A stretch of DNA of 33,405 bases. It comes from an uncultured Verrucomicrobiota bacterium. Its GTDB lineage: Bacteria > Verrucomicrobiota > Verrucomicrobiia > Limisphaerales > UBA8199. The first letter of the stretch is position 1; each line of letters starts with the position of its first letter. Below the pieces are notes generated by a model that was not told where the DNA came from, did not search any database, and saw nothing but the letters and a program-made list of their open reading frames with translations. The position numbers and the translations under genes were made by a program. The stretch spans positions 1 to 33,405 of the forward strand of contig CAIQQM010000204.1 in assembly GCA_903873945.1 (NCBI GenBank), written 5' to 3'. Of the stretch, positions 1-7,416 are shown piece by piece.

Positions 1-1599
1 GACCCCGGTTTCCGGACGATCGCCTTCTACACGAGTTTTGGCCGGGTTCTAATCTCGCCGTTGTGCAGCGCGTTTCATAGTTTCGCCGACGGCATTTACT
101 CTACGCTTTGGGGAGACGGCCTCGCCAGCGGCGGAATCCTGCCTCCATGGAACTATGATTTGATGTTCGCCGGGTACTGGTTAAGTCTGGGGATCTCCAT
201 AGTGGTTATCATTGGGGCTGCGCTTACGCTTGCAAGACTTATGCGTCGAATCCGTGGGAAATGGCTCCTCGTTGTCAGTATAATCTGCATCTACAGCCTC
301 GGGCTTCTTTGGATGAATTTAGTTTTGCCTTCCTACGCGCAGGCGAAGGCGTTTTACGCCTTGCCGGCACTGTTGCCGTTCAGCGCGCTGGCGGCAGTCG
401 GTTGGGATTGGCTGCGGCGGTGGCACCGCGCCGCGGGAACCGCGGTTTGGGTGCTTTTGCTGTTTTGGTGCATGACCGTTTACACAACGTTTTGGGTTCG
501 ACGCGGGAATCCGATGACTCACTTGCTGCAGGGTACGTACCTGGCCCAAAAAGGACACTATGCTGAAGCAGTGCAAAGCTACTCGATCGCGGTCAGACTG
601 AAACCGGATGACGCCGAGGCACACTATAACCTTGGTGTCGTGCTCGGCGAGAAAGACCAAGCGGACGAGGCGATCGGCCAGTTCAAGGAAGCCGTCAGAT
701 TGAGACCCGATTATGCCGAGGCCCACTTTGCCGTCGGCTCGGCCCTCCTTAACAAAGGCCAAACCGCCGAAGCGATCAGCCAGTTTCAGCAAGCCATCCG
801 CTTGAAACCCGATTTCGCCGAGGCGCACTGCAACCTCGGCGCCGCCCTCCTCAACAAAGGCCAAATCGATAAAGCCATCAGCCAGTTTCAGGAAGCCCTC
901 CACTTGAAACCCGATTTCGCCGACGCCCACAACGGTTTCGGTATCGCCCTCGTCAGGAAAGGCCAAATCGATAAAGCCATCAGCCAATTCCATGAAGCCA
1001 TCCGCCTCAAACCAGATGACGCCAAACCCCGCAACAACCTTCGGCAGGCTCTACTAAAGAAAAGTCAACTCGACGAGGCGATCCGCCAATTTCAGGAAGC
1101 CATCATCCTCAAGCCGGATGACGCTGAGGTGCACTACGACCTCGGGACTACCCTCCTTAACAAAGGCCAAATCGACCAAGCGATCAGCCAGTTTGAGGAA
1201 GCCGTCCGCTTGAAACCGGATTACGCCAAAGCCCATAACAACCTCGGCATCGCCTTCGGCAGCAAGGGTCAAGTCGACCAAGCCATCAGCCAATTGCAGG
1301 AAGCCATCCACCTCAAACCCGATGATGCCGAGGCCCATTACAACCTGGGCACGGCCTTGGGCATGAAAGGCCAAAGAGACGATGCGCTCGGCCAGTTCAA
1401 GGAAGCTATCCAGCTGAAACCCGACTACGCCGACGCCCACAACAACCTTGGCGCTGCCTTCCTCGAGAAAGGGCAGATTGACGAAGCTATCAGCCAATTC
1501 CATGAAGCCATCCGCCTCAAACCCGATTACGACGAGGCCCGCAGCAACCTGCAGAACGCCCTCCTGAAGAAGCGGCAAACTGACGGGGGTATAAGGTAA
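1..1599 (+). CDS. Membrane protein with C-terminal TPR array (5' end outside window)
   Basis: The reading frame is open to base 1, so the gene starts upstream; the TTG at 61 is not needed as a start. The visible N-terminal third is hydrophobic, with roughly three to four membrane segments and an aromatic/proline-rich stretch (SYAQAKAFYALPALLPFSAL) that resembles the end of GT-C type (PMT/ArnT-like) glycosyltransferases. After a basic loop (WVRRGN) come about ten consecutive 34-residue TPR units with the LGxAL..KGQxDEAIxQFxEAIRLKPDxAEAHxN consensus, then a partial eleventh. Fusions of GT-C-like membrane domains to TPRs are known (TMTC-like proteins); the substrate here is unknown. The repeats are also very similar at DNA level, for example a 33-base identity between 981-1013 and 1491-1523, exactly five units apart. 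The next start codon follows one base after the stop. The membrane-TPR architecture is certain; the enzymatic role is inference. Confidence 0.85.
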   Translation, partial: DPGFRTIAFYTSFGRVLISPLCSAFHSFADGIYSTLWGDGLASGGILPPWNYDLMFAGYWLSLGISIVVIIGAALTLARLMRRIRGKWLLVVSIICIYSLGLLWMNLVLPSYAQAKAFYALPALLPFSALAAVGWDWLRRWHRAAGTAVWVLLLFWCMTVYTTFWVRRGNPMTHLLQGTYLAQKGHYAEAVQSYSIAVRLKPDDAEAHYNLGVVLGEKDQADEAIGQFKEAVRLRPDYAEAHFAVGSALLNKGQTAEAISQFQQAIRLKPDFAEAHCNLGAALLNKGQIDKAISQFQEALHLKPDFADAHNGFGIALVRKGQIDKAISQFHEAIRLKPDDAKPRNNLRQALLKKSQLDEAIRQFQEAIILKPDDAEVHYDLGTTLLNKGQIDQAISQFEEAVRLKPDYAKAHNNLGIAFGSKGQVDQAISQLQEAIHLKPDDAEAHYNLGTALGMKGQRDDALGQFKEAIQLKPDYADAHNNLGAAFLEKGQIDEAISQFHEAIRLKPDYDEARSNLQNALLKKRQTDGGIR

Positions 1600-1600
1600 T

Positions 1601-1849
1601 ATGGCTCGGTCGCATTTTCCGGTGTGGTTGATGGCAGTATTGCTGGTGCTGGTGACGGTTGCCCTTTACTGGCCGGCGATGCGCTGCGACTTCGTCAACT
1701 ACGATGACAACCTTTACGTCACTTCGAATGGTGACATTTACGCCGCGCTCGACCGGCGCGAGCAAGCTGCCGAAGCGTGGCGCAAATCGCTGTCAGTCGA
1801 ACCGAACCCGCAGATTCAAAAGAAACTCTCCGATTTGTCCGCTCGTTGA
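1601..1849 (+). pseudogene. Chimeric remnant: start of a membrane-TPR protein joined to its last TPR
   Basis: This 82-codon frame begins one base after the preceding stop. Residues 1-44 contain one membrane segment followed by DFVNYDDNLYVTSN, which matches the opening of the intact 702-residue protein downstream (GFVNLDDDVYVFAN) and the first acidic loop of GT-C-like TPR proteins. Residues 45-82 switch directly to a terminal TPR helix pair and tail (GDIYAALDRREQAAEAWRKS ... KKLSDLSAR). The membrane domain and the remaining TPRs that should lie between are absent, so I read it as a large in-frame internal deletion. It could still be translated, because frame and stop are intact. A second copy of the same C-terminal tail occurs at 5990-6019. 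Alternatively it is a genuine small single-pass protein, but the abrupt junction near base 1730 argues against this. Confidence 0.6.
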
Positions 1850-2059
1850 GCCAAAGGTCATCACCCGTGCAGCACGGCAAACCTGAAAAACACTGCGCGA
1901 CGCTCATCCCCTGGCAGAAAAACTGACTCGCCGGGCTCAAGGTCGGATATATGGCTTCCATGCAGGAACCCTCGACTGTCTTTTTCTTCAAGCGCTTTCG
2001 GCGTTTGTGGAAAGAAGTTGAAAACTGGGGAGCAGCCCACTAGGGTGCGCAGTTCAAAT

Positions 2060-2830
2060 ATGAAACGCGTGCGCTTTCGCAGCCAATTGTGGATCGTTGT
2101 CCTTCTTTGGCTCGGCCTGTTCGATGTGGCCCAGGCTGGGCTTAAGATTTATTACATTCGACATGCCGAGGGGGGCCATAATGTGGTGGACGAATGGAAG
2201 GGGAAACCGAAAGATCAATGGCCCGCCTATGTCGGGAATACCGACATGTTCACTCCGAAAGGCGAGACCCAGGTGGCCAAAGCTGCGGAAAAGTTAAAAC
2301 AATATCACTTCGACTTCATCGCGGTCAGCCCCATCTGGAGAACGCGACATACGGTGCTGCCTTATCTGATGGAAACCGGGGTGAAGGCTGAACTCTGGCC
2401 CGAGTTGGAAGAATTCGAGTATTTCTCGACGAATCTCACCAGCGGGATCACCCTGCCGCCCCCCAGCAAGGATTTATTTGCGGGCGGAGTCGCGATTGCC
2501 TTGCCTGACCAGGAACAGCCCTTTTTTGTGTTTCGTGAGGATGGCCGAAAGCTCTTAAATCCTGGTAAGGATCCCATGCAGCTTGCGGCCGACCTGACTG
2601 CGGCGGCCAAGAAAACCGTGAGCCTGGCCCGGGCGCGCTTCGGCGGCTCTGAAAAATCCATCCTTCTGGTCGGCCACGGCAACAGCGGGCGGCTCCTTCT
2701 TCATGTTCTTCTCAAGAACAGCGAGGCGTGGAAAACGCACTTGGCCAACACCGGAATCTGGATGGCAGAGGAGCAGGCCGACGGCAGTTTCAAGCTTCGC
2801 CTGTTCAATGACGCCCCGGTTAAGCCTTGA
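2060..2830 (+). CDS. Secreted histidine phosphatase family protein
   Basis: A 256-residue protein of the histidine phosphatase (phosphoglycerate mutase-like) superfamily. I chose ATG 2060 over the in-frame TTG at 2018 because it begins a clean signal peptide: basic start MKRVRFR, hydrophobic core WIVVLLWLGLF, and a cleavage-like AQA at residues 24-26. The catalytic motif follows at once (YYIRHAEGG, His35 as the phosphate acceptor), with a second Arg in SPIWRTRHT and the second His in LLVGHGNSG near the C terminus. Enzymes of this fold dephosphorylate small phosphoesters or proteins through a phosphohistidine; export suggests a periplasmic substrate, which cannot be named from sequence. It is flanked by non-coding DNA on both sides and is probably transcribed alone. 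Confidence 0.85.
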   Translation: MKRVRFRSQLWIVVLLWLGLFDVAQAGLKIYYIRHAEGGHNVVDEWKGKPKDQWPAYVGNTDMFTPKGETQVAKAAEKLKQYHFDFIAVSPIWRTRHTVLPYLMETGVKAELWPELEEFEYFSTNLTSGITLPPPSKDLFAGGVAIALPDQEQPFFVFREDGRKLLNPGKDPMQLAADLTAAAKKTVSLARARFGGSEKSILLVGHGNSGRLLLHVLLKNSEAWKTHLANTGIWMAEEQADGSFKLRLFNDAPVKP

Positions 2831-3239
2831 AGCGAGTGTGCGGCGGCGGACTGGGGGTCGTGCCCGGGCATCGCTTCGAACAAAGCCGCGAATCTTTGGC
2901 GAAGATTGAGCCTTAACTGGAACTCGAAGCGATAGTTAGTAATCTGGGCGCAGTCTGTGCGTTGCCCATCAGGGGTTCGGTCCATTTTTCACCGCGGCAC
3001 TGCTGCTTTCGCCTCGGTTTCCAAGTTCGGGATCTTGATTGTCTTTGGCCCTGGATTTAGCGCCAACGGCGCGGGTCATCCCAGTCTGGGGCAACGCCCC
3101 AGGTATCGGGATGCAAACACGATGAGGGCTGAAAGCCCGGTTTATTCTCTCGCCTTCATCTTGGGGCCTCTGTAAACACAGCCTGGATGGCAATGTCCTA
3201 CGGAAAGGCCGGCAGCTCGGGCAGTCTGGCTTCCTGAAA
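2831..3239. other. Intergenic region with two short hairpins, no gene seen
   Basis: About 410 bases between the phosphatase and the large membrane-TPR gene. I see no convincing coding frame; frames here lack a plausible start, codon pattern or recognisable domain. It contains a 6-bp stem (AATCTT at 2891-2896 with AAGATT at 2902-2907) and the two palindromes annotated separately at 3086-3138. No intrinsic terminator with a T-run and no clear promoter was found. Confidence 0.6.
3086..3138. repeat. Pair of short perfect hairpins (REP-like)
   Basis: Two small perfect inverted repeats sit 23 bases apart: CTGGGGC-AAC-GCCCCAG (3086-3102) and GGGCT-GAA-AGCCC (3126-3138). Neither is followed by a T-run, so they are not ordinary terminators. 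Short GC-rich hairpins of this style are recalled as dispersed intergenic elements in several Verrucomicrobiota and Planctomycetota genomes; that family assignment is from memory and not tested here. Confidence 0.5.
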
Positions 3240-5348
3240 ATGGCAAACCGCAGTTTAAATGCAGGGCGGGCAGACTCCCGCACGAATCGAGATGCGCGGG
3301 GAGACTCTGCCCCCAGGCCGCTTCTCAAACCGTTGGCCAATTTTCTTTGCGGAGGCGGTTCGATTGTCATTTCCCTTCTTCTATTTGTGGTCGTGGTCGG
3401 GGTCTTTCTCCCTTCGTTGCGCAACGGCTTCGTTAATCTCGATGATGACGTTTATGTTTTCGCGAACCCCCATGTCCAAAGTGGCTTGAGCTGGGAAAAC
3501 ATCCGGTGGGCTTTCGGGAATTTCCACGCCGGTTTCTGGCATCCACTGACCTGGCTATCCCTCATGCTGGACCGCCAGCTCTTTGGGTTGCGTCCGTTCG
3601 GCTTCCATTTAACCGCTGTGCTGCTCCATGCGGCCAGCACGGGCTTGTTGTTCGTGTTGTTCCGGCGTATGACCGGCGCGACTTGGCGTAGCGCGTTCGT
3701 CGCTCTCTTGTTCGGGCTCCACCCGCTCCATGTCGAGCCGGTGGCCTGGGTTGCAGATCGCAAAGATGTTCTCAGCGCCTTCTTCGGAATACTCTCACTG
3801 CTTTTCTACGTTCGTTACGCACAGAAGCCCGGGACCATAAGTTCTCCATCCGTGGGCGGAAGTCAGAAATCCATTCTCCATTCTCCATTGCCCATTTTCT
3901 ATCTCTTTTCCCTCCTCTTCTTCACCTGCGGCCTGATGAGCAAGACCATGGTCGTCACTCTACCATTCATCATGCTTCTGATTGATTGGTGGCCCCTTCG
4001 CCGGTTTCAATCTTCGGCCAGTAGGGAGGCCGACCTTCGGCTTCAATCCGTGGCCAAGCCCTTCTTCGCGTCTTTGTTTTTTGAAAAAGTCCCCTTCCTT
4101 GCGGTCGCCTTTGTCTCCGGCCTCCTTACCATACGGGCGGAACAGGGGATGGGCGCTCTCGCCAATATGTCCCAATTCCCGATGGGTTCCCGCATCGCCA
4201 ACGCTTTCCTTTCTTATGTGCGTTATCTTGCGCAAACGGTTTGGCCGCATGACCTCGTGGCCTTTTATCCTTACCCGGATGCTCCCCAAGTTTGGCCGGC
4301 GTTTGGGGCGGCTCTGCTGTTTGTGCTCGCTTGGATCGCCGTGCTGTGGGCTTTGCGCAGGAAACCGTACCTGGCCTTTGGCTGGGCCTGGTACGTCGTC
4401 ACCCTTCTGCCGGTTGCGGGGTTGATCCAGGTCGGTTCCCACTCGCACGCGGACCGGTACACCTATCTGCCGCTGGTCGGTCTGTTCGTGGCTCTGGTTT
4501 GGGGTTTGGGTGACTTAACGGGCCGCTGGCGTTATCGCGCGATTGTCGCCGGCATTCTTGCCGGGGCGATGGCTCTTGCCTGTGTGGCGCTCACGCGCCG
4601 GCAAATTGGCTATTGGAAAGACAGCGAAACCCTCTTCCGTCATGCGCTCGCCGGCACGCAAAATAATCAATTGGTACAAAACAATCTCGGTGCTGTCTTG
4701 GGCCGGAAAGGACTGTTGGACGAAGCTGTCGGGCACTTGCAGGAGGCGGTGAGGCTGTCTCCTGAGGATGCGGGAGCGCATTGCAATTTGGGTGACGCAT
4801 TCACTTCCAAGGGACTCCTTGACGAGGCGATCGGTCAATATCAGCAGGCCATCAGGCTTAAGCCGGATGATGTGGTTACCCGCTATAACCTGGGCAACGC
4901 CCTGGCCGGCAAAGGACGTATTGACGAGGCGATTGCCCAATATCGCGAGGCCATAAAGCTTAACCCCGGCTATGCCGACGCGCACAATCGGCTTGGCACG
5001 ATGTTGGGGGTAAAAGACCGGCTGCCTGAGGCGGTCGAACAGTTCCAGGAAGCCATAAAACTTAAGCCTGACTTCGACGAAGCCCGGTGCGGCCTTGGCA
5101 TTGCGTTCGTGCGGCAGCAGCGTTTTGATGAAGCGATCGAGCAGTTGCAGGAAGCCGTCCGGCTAAGTCCGGACTACGCCGAGGCGCGTTGCCATTTAGG
5201 CGTCGCTCTCGGCAGGAAGGGGCGTTTGGATGAGGCGATCTCTCAGTTGCGGGAATCCGTGAGAATCAAACCCGGCTACGCTGATGCGCAGGAAAATCTG
5301 CGCACCGTCCTGGCCATGAAATCCGCCGCCCTGTCGCCCGCCCATTAA
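3240..5348 (+). CDS. TMTC-like multi-pass membrane protein with six C-terminal TPRs
   Basis: A 702-residue protein with a short hydrophilic, Arg-rich N terminus, a first membrane helix at about residues 41-60, and then an acidic loop GFVNLDDDVYV (Asp68-70). Such an acidic loop after the first helix is typical of GT-C fold glycosyltransferases and TMTC-type proteins. About ten further hydrophobic segments follow up to about residue 450, including the family-like stretches GFWHPLTWLSLMLD, GLHPLHVEPVAWVADRKDVL and HSHADRYTYLPLVGLF. Residues about 465-690 form six TPR units. The family is thought to act in protein or envelope glycosylation, or complex assembly, at the cytoplasmic membrane; the donor and acceptor are unknown. 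There is no clear ribosome-binding site before ATG 3240. The protein ends AALSPAH and lacks the LSAR tail found in the neighbouring remnants. Confidence 0.85.
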   Translation: MANRSLNAGRADSRTNRDARGDSAPRPLLKPLANFLCGGGSIVISLLLFVVVVGVFLPSLRNGFVNLDDDVYVFANPHVQSGLSWENIRWAFGNFHAGFWHPLTWLSLMLDRQLFGLRPFGFHLTAVLLHAASTGLLFVLFRRMTGATWRSAFVALLFGLHPLHVEPVAWVADRKDVLSAFFGILSLLFYVRYAQKPGTISSPSVGGSQKSILHSPLPIFYLFSLLFFTCGLMSKTMVVTLPFIMLLIDWWPLRRFQSSASREADLRLQSVAKPFFASLFFEKVPFLAVAFVSGLLTIRAEQGMGALANMSQFPMGSRIANAFLSYVRYLAQTVWPHDLVAFYPYPDAPQVWPAFGAALLFVLAWIAVLWALRRKPYLAFGWAWYVVTLLPVAGLIQVGSHSHADRYTYLPLVGLFVALVWGLGDLTGRWRYRAIVAGILAGAMALACVALTRRQIGYWKDSETLFRHALAGTQNNQLVQNNLGAVLGRKGLLDEAVGHLQEAVRLSPEDAGAHCNLGDAFTSKGLLDEAIGQYQQAIRLKPDDVVTRYNLGNALAGKGRIDEAIAQYREAIKLNPGYADAHNRLGTMLGVKDRLPEAVEQFQEAIKLKPDFDEARCGLGIAFVRQQRFDEAIEQLQEAVRLSPDYAEARCHLGVALGRKGRLDEAISQLRESVRIKPGYADAQENLRTVLAMKSAALSPAH

Positions 5349-5350
5349 TT

Positions 5351-5402
5351 ATTGATAGAATTTGCTTTTTTGCGCCCTCGACATTGTACGCTGCACGGGT
5401 AA
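5351..5402 (+). repeat. 52-bp direct repeat, copy 1 (before the hemerythrin-like gene)
   Basis: This stretch starts just after the stop codon of the membrane-TPR gene and ends about ten bases before the hemerythrin start. It matches 6084-6135 with only two substitutions and two single-base indels by my reading. Both copies share TTTGCTTTTTTGCG, CCTCGACAT and GTACGCTGC. Together they bracket the hemerythrin-like gene. Confidence 0.75.
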
Positions 5403-5412
5403 AAGAACCGAA

Positions 5413-5991
5413 ATGAAACCGACACAAGTCATGGAAACCGAGCACCGGCTCATCGAAACCGTAGTCAAGGCCCTATGCGGCGTTGCCGATGCCATCGAAA
5501 AGGGCCAGCCTGCCGATGCCGCGATGCTGGCAACGGCGGTGGAGTTTCTCCGACTCTATGCAGACAAGCTGCATCACGGCAAAGAAGAGAGGCTATTCTT
5601 TCCCATGTTGGTCACGCGCGGCGTGCCGCCCCAAGGCTGCCCGATTGGCGGACTGAACCACGAACATGAGAAAGGCCGCGCTCTGGTCCGGGCGCTCGCA
5701 GAGCAGGCTCGCGCATATGCTCAAGGCACACCCGGCGCGAAGGGGGGATTGGTCGAAACGCTGCGCGGCATTGTGGATCTGTATCAAAACCACATCTGGA
5801 AAGAGGACGCGATGGTCTTTCCGATGGCCGACAAGGTCCTGACCGAAGCCGACCAAACGGAACTCACCGAGAAATTCGGCGAAGTGGACCGAGCCGTTGG
5901 CCTCGATGTTGTCGCCCGGCTGGAGACATTCGCAAAGAGCCTCGGGACGAGCGGCCAAGCGCCCTTGCCGAGCGCAGCGGCTAAAAATTGA
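5413..5991 (+). CDS. Hemerythrin HHE-domain protein
   Basis: ATG 5413 gives a 192-residue protein; in-frame sequence upstream belongs to the direct repeat and is not domain-like. The likely di-iron ligands are visible in order: EHRLIE (His11), LHHGKEE (His54/55, Glu58), NHEHEKGRAL (His83/85) and NHIWKED (His127, Glu131). These are the four helices of a hemerythrin-like bundle. Family members bind O2 or NO, or act in iron and redox sensing or repair; which applies here cannot be told, since no partner domain is fused. The soluble, signal-less sequence points to the cytoplasm. Directly downstream lies the 3' end of a TPR gene, and imperfect 52-bp repeats lie on both sides, so this gene sits at a rearrangement site. 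Confidence 0.88.
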   Translation: MKPTQVMETEHRLIETVVKALCGVADAIEKGQPADAAMLATAVEFLRLYADKLHHGKEERLFFPMLVTRGVPPQGCPIGGLNHEHEKGRALVRALAEQARAYAQGTPGAKGGLVETLRGIVDLYQNHIWKEDAMVFPMADKVLTEADQTELTEKFGEVDRAVGLDVVARLETFAKSLGTSGQAPLPSAAAKN

Positions 5992-6019
5992 GAAACTCGC
6001 CGATTTATCCGCTCGCTAA
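5990..6019 (+). pseudogene. 3'-terminal fragment of a TPR gene (EKLADLSAR-stop)
   Basis: Overlapping the hemerythrin stop by two bases, bases 5990-6019 read EKLADLSAR-stop, almost the same as the KKLSDLSAR-stop ending of the remnant at 1601-1849. The DNA is also close (CCGATTTATCCGCTCGCTAA against CCGATTTGTCCGCTCGTTGA). There is no start and no upstream TPR frame, so this is a leftover gene end. Confidence 0.6.
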
Positions 6020-6083
6020 GTTGTCTGGCGGGTGCTTAATCAGCCATCCATCTAAATTCCCTTCTGTGCAATCTGTGGCTAAA

Positions 6084-6135
6084 ATTGATAAGAATTTGCT
6101 TTTTTGCGTCCTCGACATGTACGCTGCGCGGGTAA
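6084..6135 (+). repeat. 52-bp direct repeat, copy 2 (after the hemerythrin-like gene)
   Basis: Partner of 5351-5402, offset by 733 bases in the same orientation. It follows an ATCTGTGGCTAAA unit and carries the same TTTGCTTTTTTGCG core. Confidence 0.75.
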
Positions 6136-6335
6136 GGGAGAATTGGTTTTCGCTCTCAACCATTCCAACGCCGATCCTGCGAGACCGGACAGGCAGCGTC
6201 AACAGAGGATTTCGTCAGTTTCTGGCGGTTCTGACTTCACACCAATGGCTTTGGCGGGTGGCAGGGAGTGAGCGGCAATCGATTGCGAGAGAGCAATCTG
6301 GCAGGCGAATTTAACCGCGTGCGCATTCTTGTGGC

Positions 6336-6350
6336 GGCAGGCATCCTGCC
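6336..6350. repeat. GGCAGGCATCCTGCC palindrome (REP-like family, copy 1)
   Basis: Perfect 6-bp stem with a CAT loop, preceded by GTGGC. Related hairpins with the same GCGGC(A/G)GGC(A/T)TCC core occur at 20514-20535 and 30704-30726. Confidence 0.6.
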
Positions 6351-6422
6351 TCGGTTTCCTCTGCGTGTAAAAAATCCGTGTTTAATCCGTGGCTAAAATC
6401 CTTTTCCCCGTCTGTGATAGGA

Positions 6423-6437
6423 AGTCGAACTTCGACT
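6423..6437. repeat. AGTCGAACTTCGACT palindrome, copy 1
   Basis: Perfect 7-bp arms around a central C. An identical copy is at 7290-7304; both are followed by CTGTG and an ATCTGTGG(C)(T/C)AAA unit, so the palindrome belongs to a larger repeated block. Confidence 0.7.
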
Positions 6438-6484
6438 CTGTGTCATCTGTGGCCAAACACTTGCCAGCCCCCATTCTGCCTTAT

Positions 6485-6564
6485 TGTATCATATAAATAA
6501 AATACTTTTATTTTCTTGCGCAATGAACCTGAAAGTGTTAGGTGTATGAAAACGATATGATACA
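6485..6564. repeat. AT-rich segment bounded by a 10-bp perfect inverted repeat
   Basis: TGTATCATAT (6485-6494) is the exact reverse complement of ATATGATACA (6555-6564). The 60 bases between them are AT-rich, unlike the surrounding GC-rich DNA. It resembles a small non-autonomous element or an operator-like dyad; there is no transposase and no visible target duplication. Confidence 0.45.
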
Positions 6565-6754
6565 GAGTTCCACGACCGCCACAAACACGGGCGCGAACGG
6601 AGTTGAAACCGGGCCCCCTACCGTTGGGCGTGGCTCGCAGGCCATGAATGTTTCCAACAAAGCTTCTGGCGTTTGGGCGGCATGCGGTTCATCGCCGCTT
6701 TCTCCCCGGCCCGTTAACCCGGATGACCTGTAATCCTCTGAAAATTCTGTTTTT

Positions 6755-6804
6755 GGTGTACCCAGGTGTACAAAAGTGCACAAAAGTGTACCGTGGTGTA
6801 CCGC
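6755..6804. repeat. Five tandem 10-bp units (GGTGTACNNN)
   Basis: Consecutive decamers GGTGTACCCA, GGTGTACAAA, AGTGCACAAA, AGTGTACCGT and GGTGTACCGC each carry GTG(T/C)AC at the same position. The period is exactly one helical turn, so the cores lie on one DNA face. A related doublet, AAAAGTGTCA twice in tandem, lies at 6890-6909. Confidence 0.7.
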
Positions 6805-6889
6805 GATCCACGTTCGCCCCTCGACCATCCTTTCTCCACTTCCCCGCGCGAACCCCAAAACCGGTCTCAAAACGGGCCAAATCATGCCC

Positions 6890-6909
6890 AAAAGTGTCAA
6901 AAAGTGTCA
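6890..6909. repeat. Two tandem AAAAGTGTCA decamers
   Basis: A perfect head-to-tail duplication of a 10-bp unit with a GTG core like the array at 6755-6804. Confidence 0.6.
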
Positions 6910-6963
6910 TGGAACAGGTTTGGGACGTTGTCGGCGTACGGTTCGGCCTGCGGTTTGAGAATT

Positions 6964-6984
6964 CCGCAATCCGCAATCCGCATT
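6964..6984. repeat. Heptamer array CCGCAAT x2 plus CCGCATT
   Basis: Three tandem 7-bp units, the last with one change. Short heptanucleotide arrays like this are dispersed in several bacterial genomes; function unknown. Confidence 0.55.
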
Positions 6985-7171
6985 CGGCAGGCTGGCATAT
7001 TTGTAGAATGGCGATTCCAAAACACATAAGAGCTCCGTCGGAGCGGCATCTTTGAACCGGAATGAAGATTTACTTGCAGGACGTAACCTGTTTTGGCGGT
7101 GACATAGCGGACATCAGTTCGCGCCATGGACCGTGCGAAGATATCAACCAACCGAAAAAACGGTCCAATTT

Positions 7172-7204
7172 GGTAAAGTTTTGGTAAAGTTTTGGTAAAG
7201 TTTT
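7172..7204. repeat. Three perfect tandem GGTAAAGTTTT units
   Basis: Three identical 11-bp units in a row, followed by GATCC. The length is close to one helical turn. There is no coding context. Confidence 0.75.
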
Positions 7205-7289
7205 GATCCCGGCATGCCTTCCTTCGCGCCCTCTTGTGAAAAATCCGTGTCTGCGCAAGGCCGCCGTTCGGCCCGCGGTTGTTACGGGA

Positions 7290-7304
7290 AGTCGAACTTC
7301 GACT
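7290..7304. repeat. AGTCGAACTTCGACT palindrome, copy 2
   Basis: Identical to 6423-6437. It is followed by two CTGTG-type units and a TTTCCCCGTCTGTGA segment that also occurs near 6402-6416. Confidence 0.7.
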
Positions 7305-7416
7305 CTGTGAAATCTGTGCCATCTGTGGCTAAATTCCCTTTCCCCGTCTGTGAAATACGATTTTTGGCGTTTCCTTTCCGTGGCCGATTCGTTAACAATT
7401 CGCCTAAGGCCTGAAT

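Larger units (their letters stand above)
6020..7416. other. 1.4-kb gene-free interval built from repeats
   Basis: No frame in this stretch has a domain, a credible ribosome-binding site and a normal codon pattern together. Instead it carries: direct repeat copy 2 (6084-6135); four ATCTGTGGCTAAA-like units (6071-6083, 6386-6398, 6445-6457, 7321-7333); two copies of the palindrome AGTCGAACTTCGACT (6423-6437, 7290-7304), each part of a longer shared block ending TCCCCGTCTGTGA; a GGCAGG-CAT-CCTGCC hairpin (6336-6350); an AT-rich inverted repeat (6485-6564); 10-bp arrays (6755-6804, 6890-6909); a CCGCAAT heptamer array (6964-6984); and an 11-bp triplet array (7172-7204). The local base composition also shifts to AT-rich near 6480-6560. 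Confidence 0.7.

Noticed and set aside
6648-7055. Open frames on both strands in the 6.5-7.1 kb interval
   Set aside because: They run through tandem repeats (the decamers read as CTKVYRGVPRS-like repeats), have no ribosome-binding site and match nothing recognisable.
6755-7204. CRISPR array
   Set aside because: Units are 10-11 bp without spacers, and no cas genes are present.
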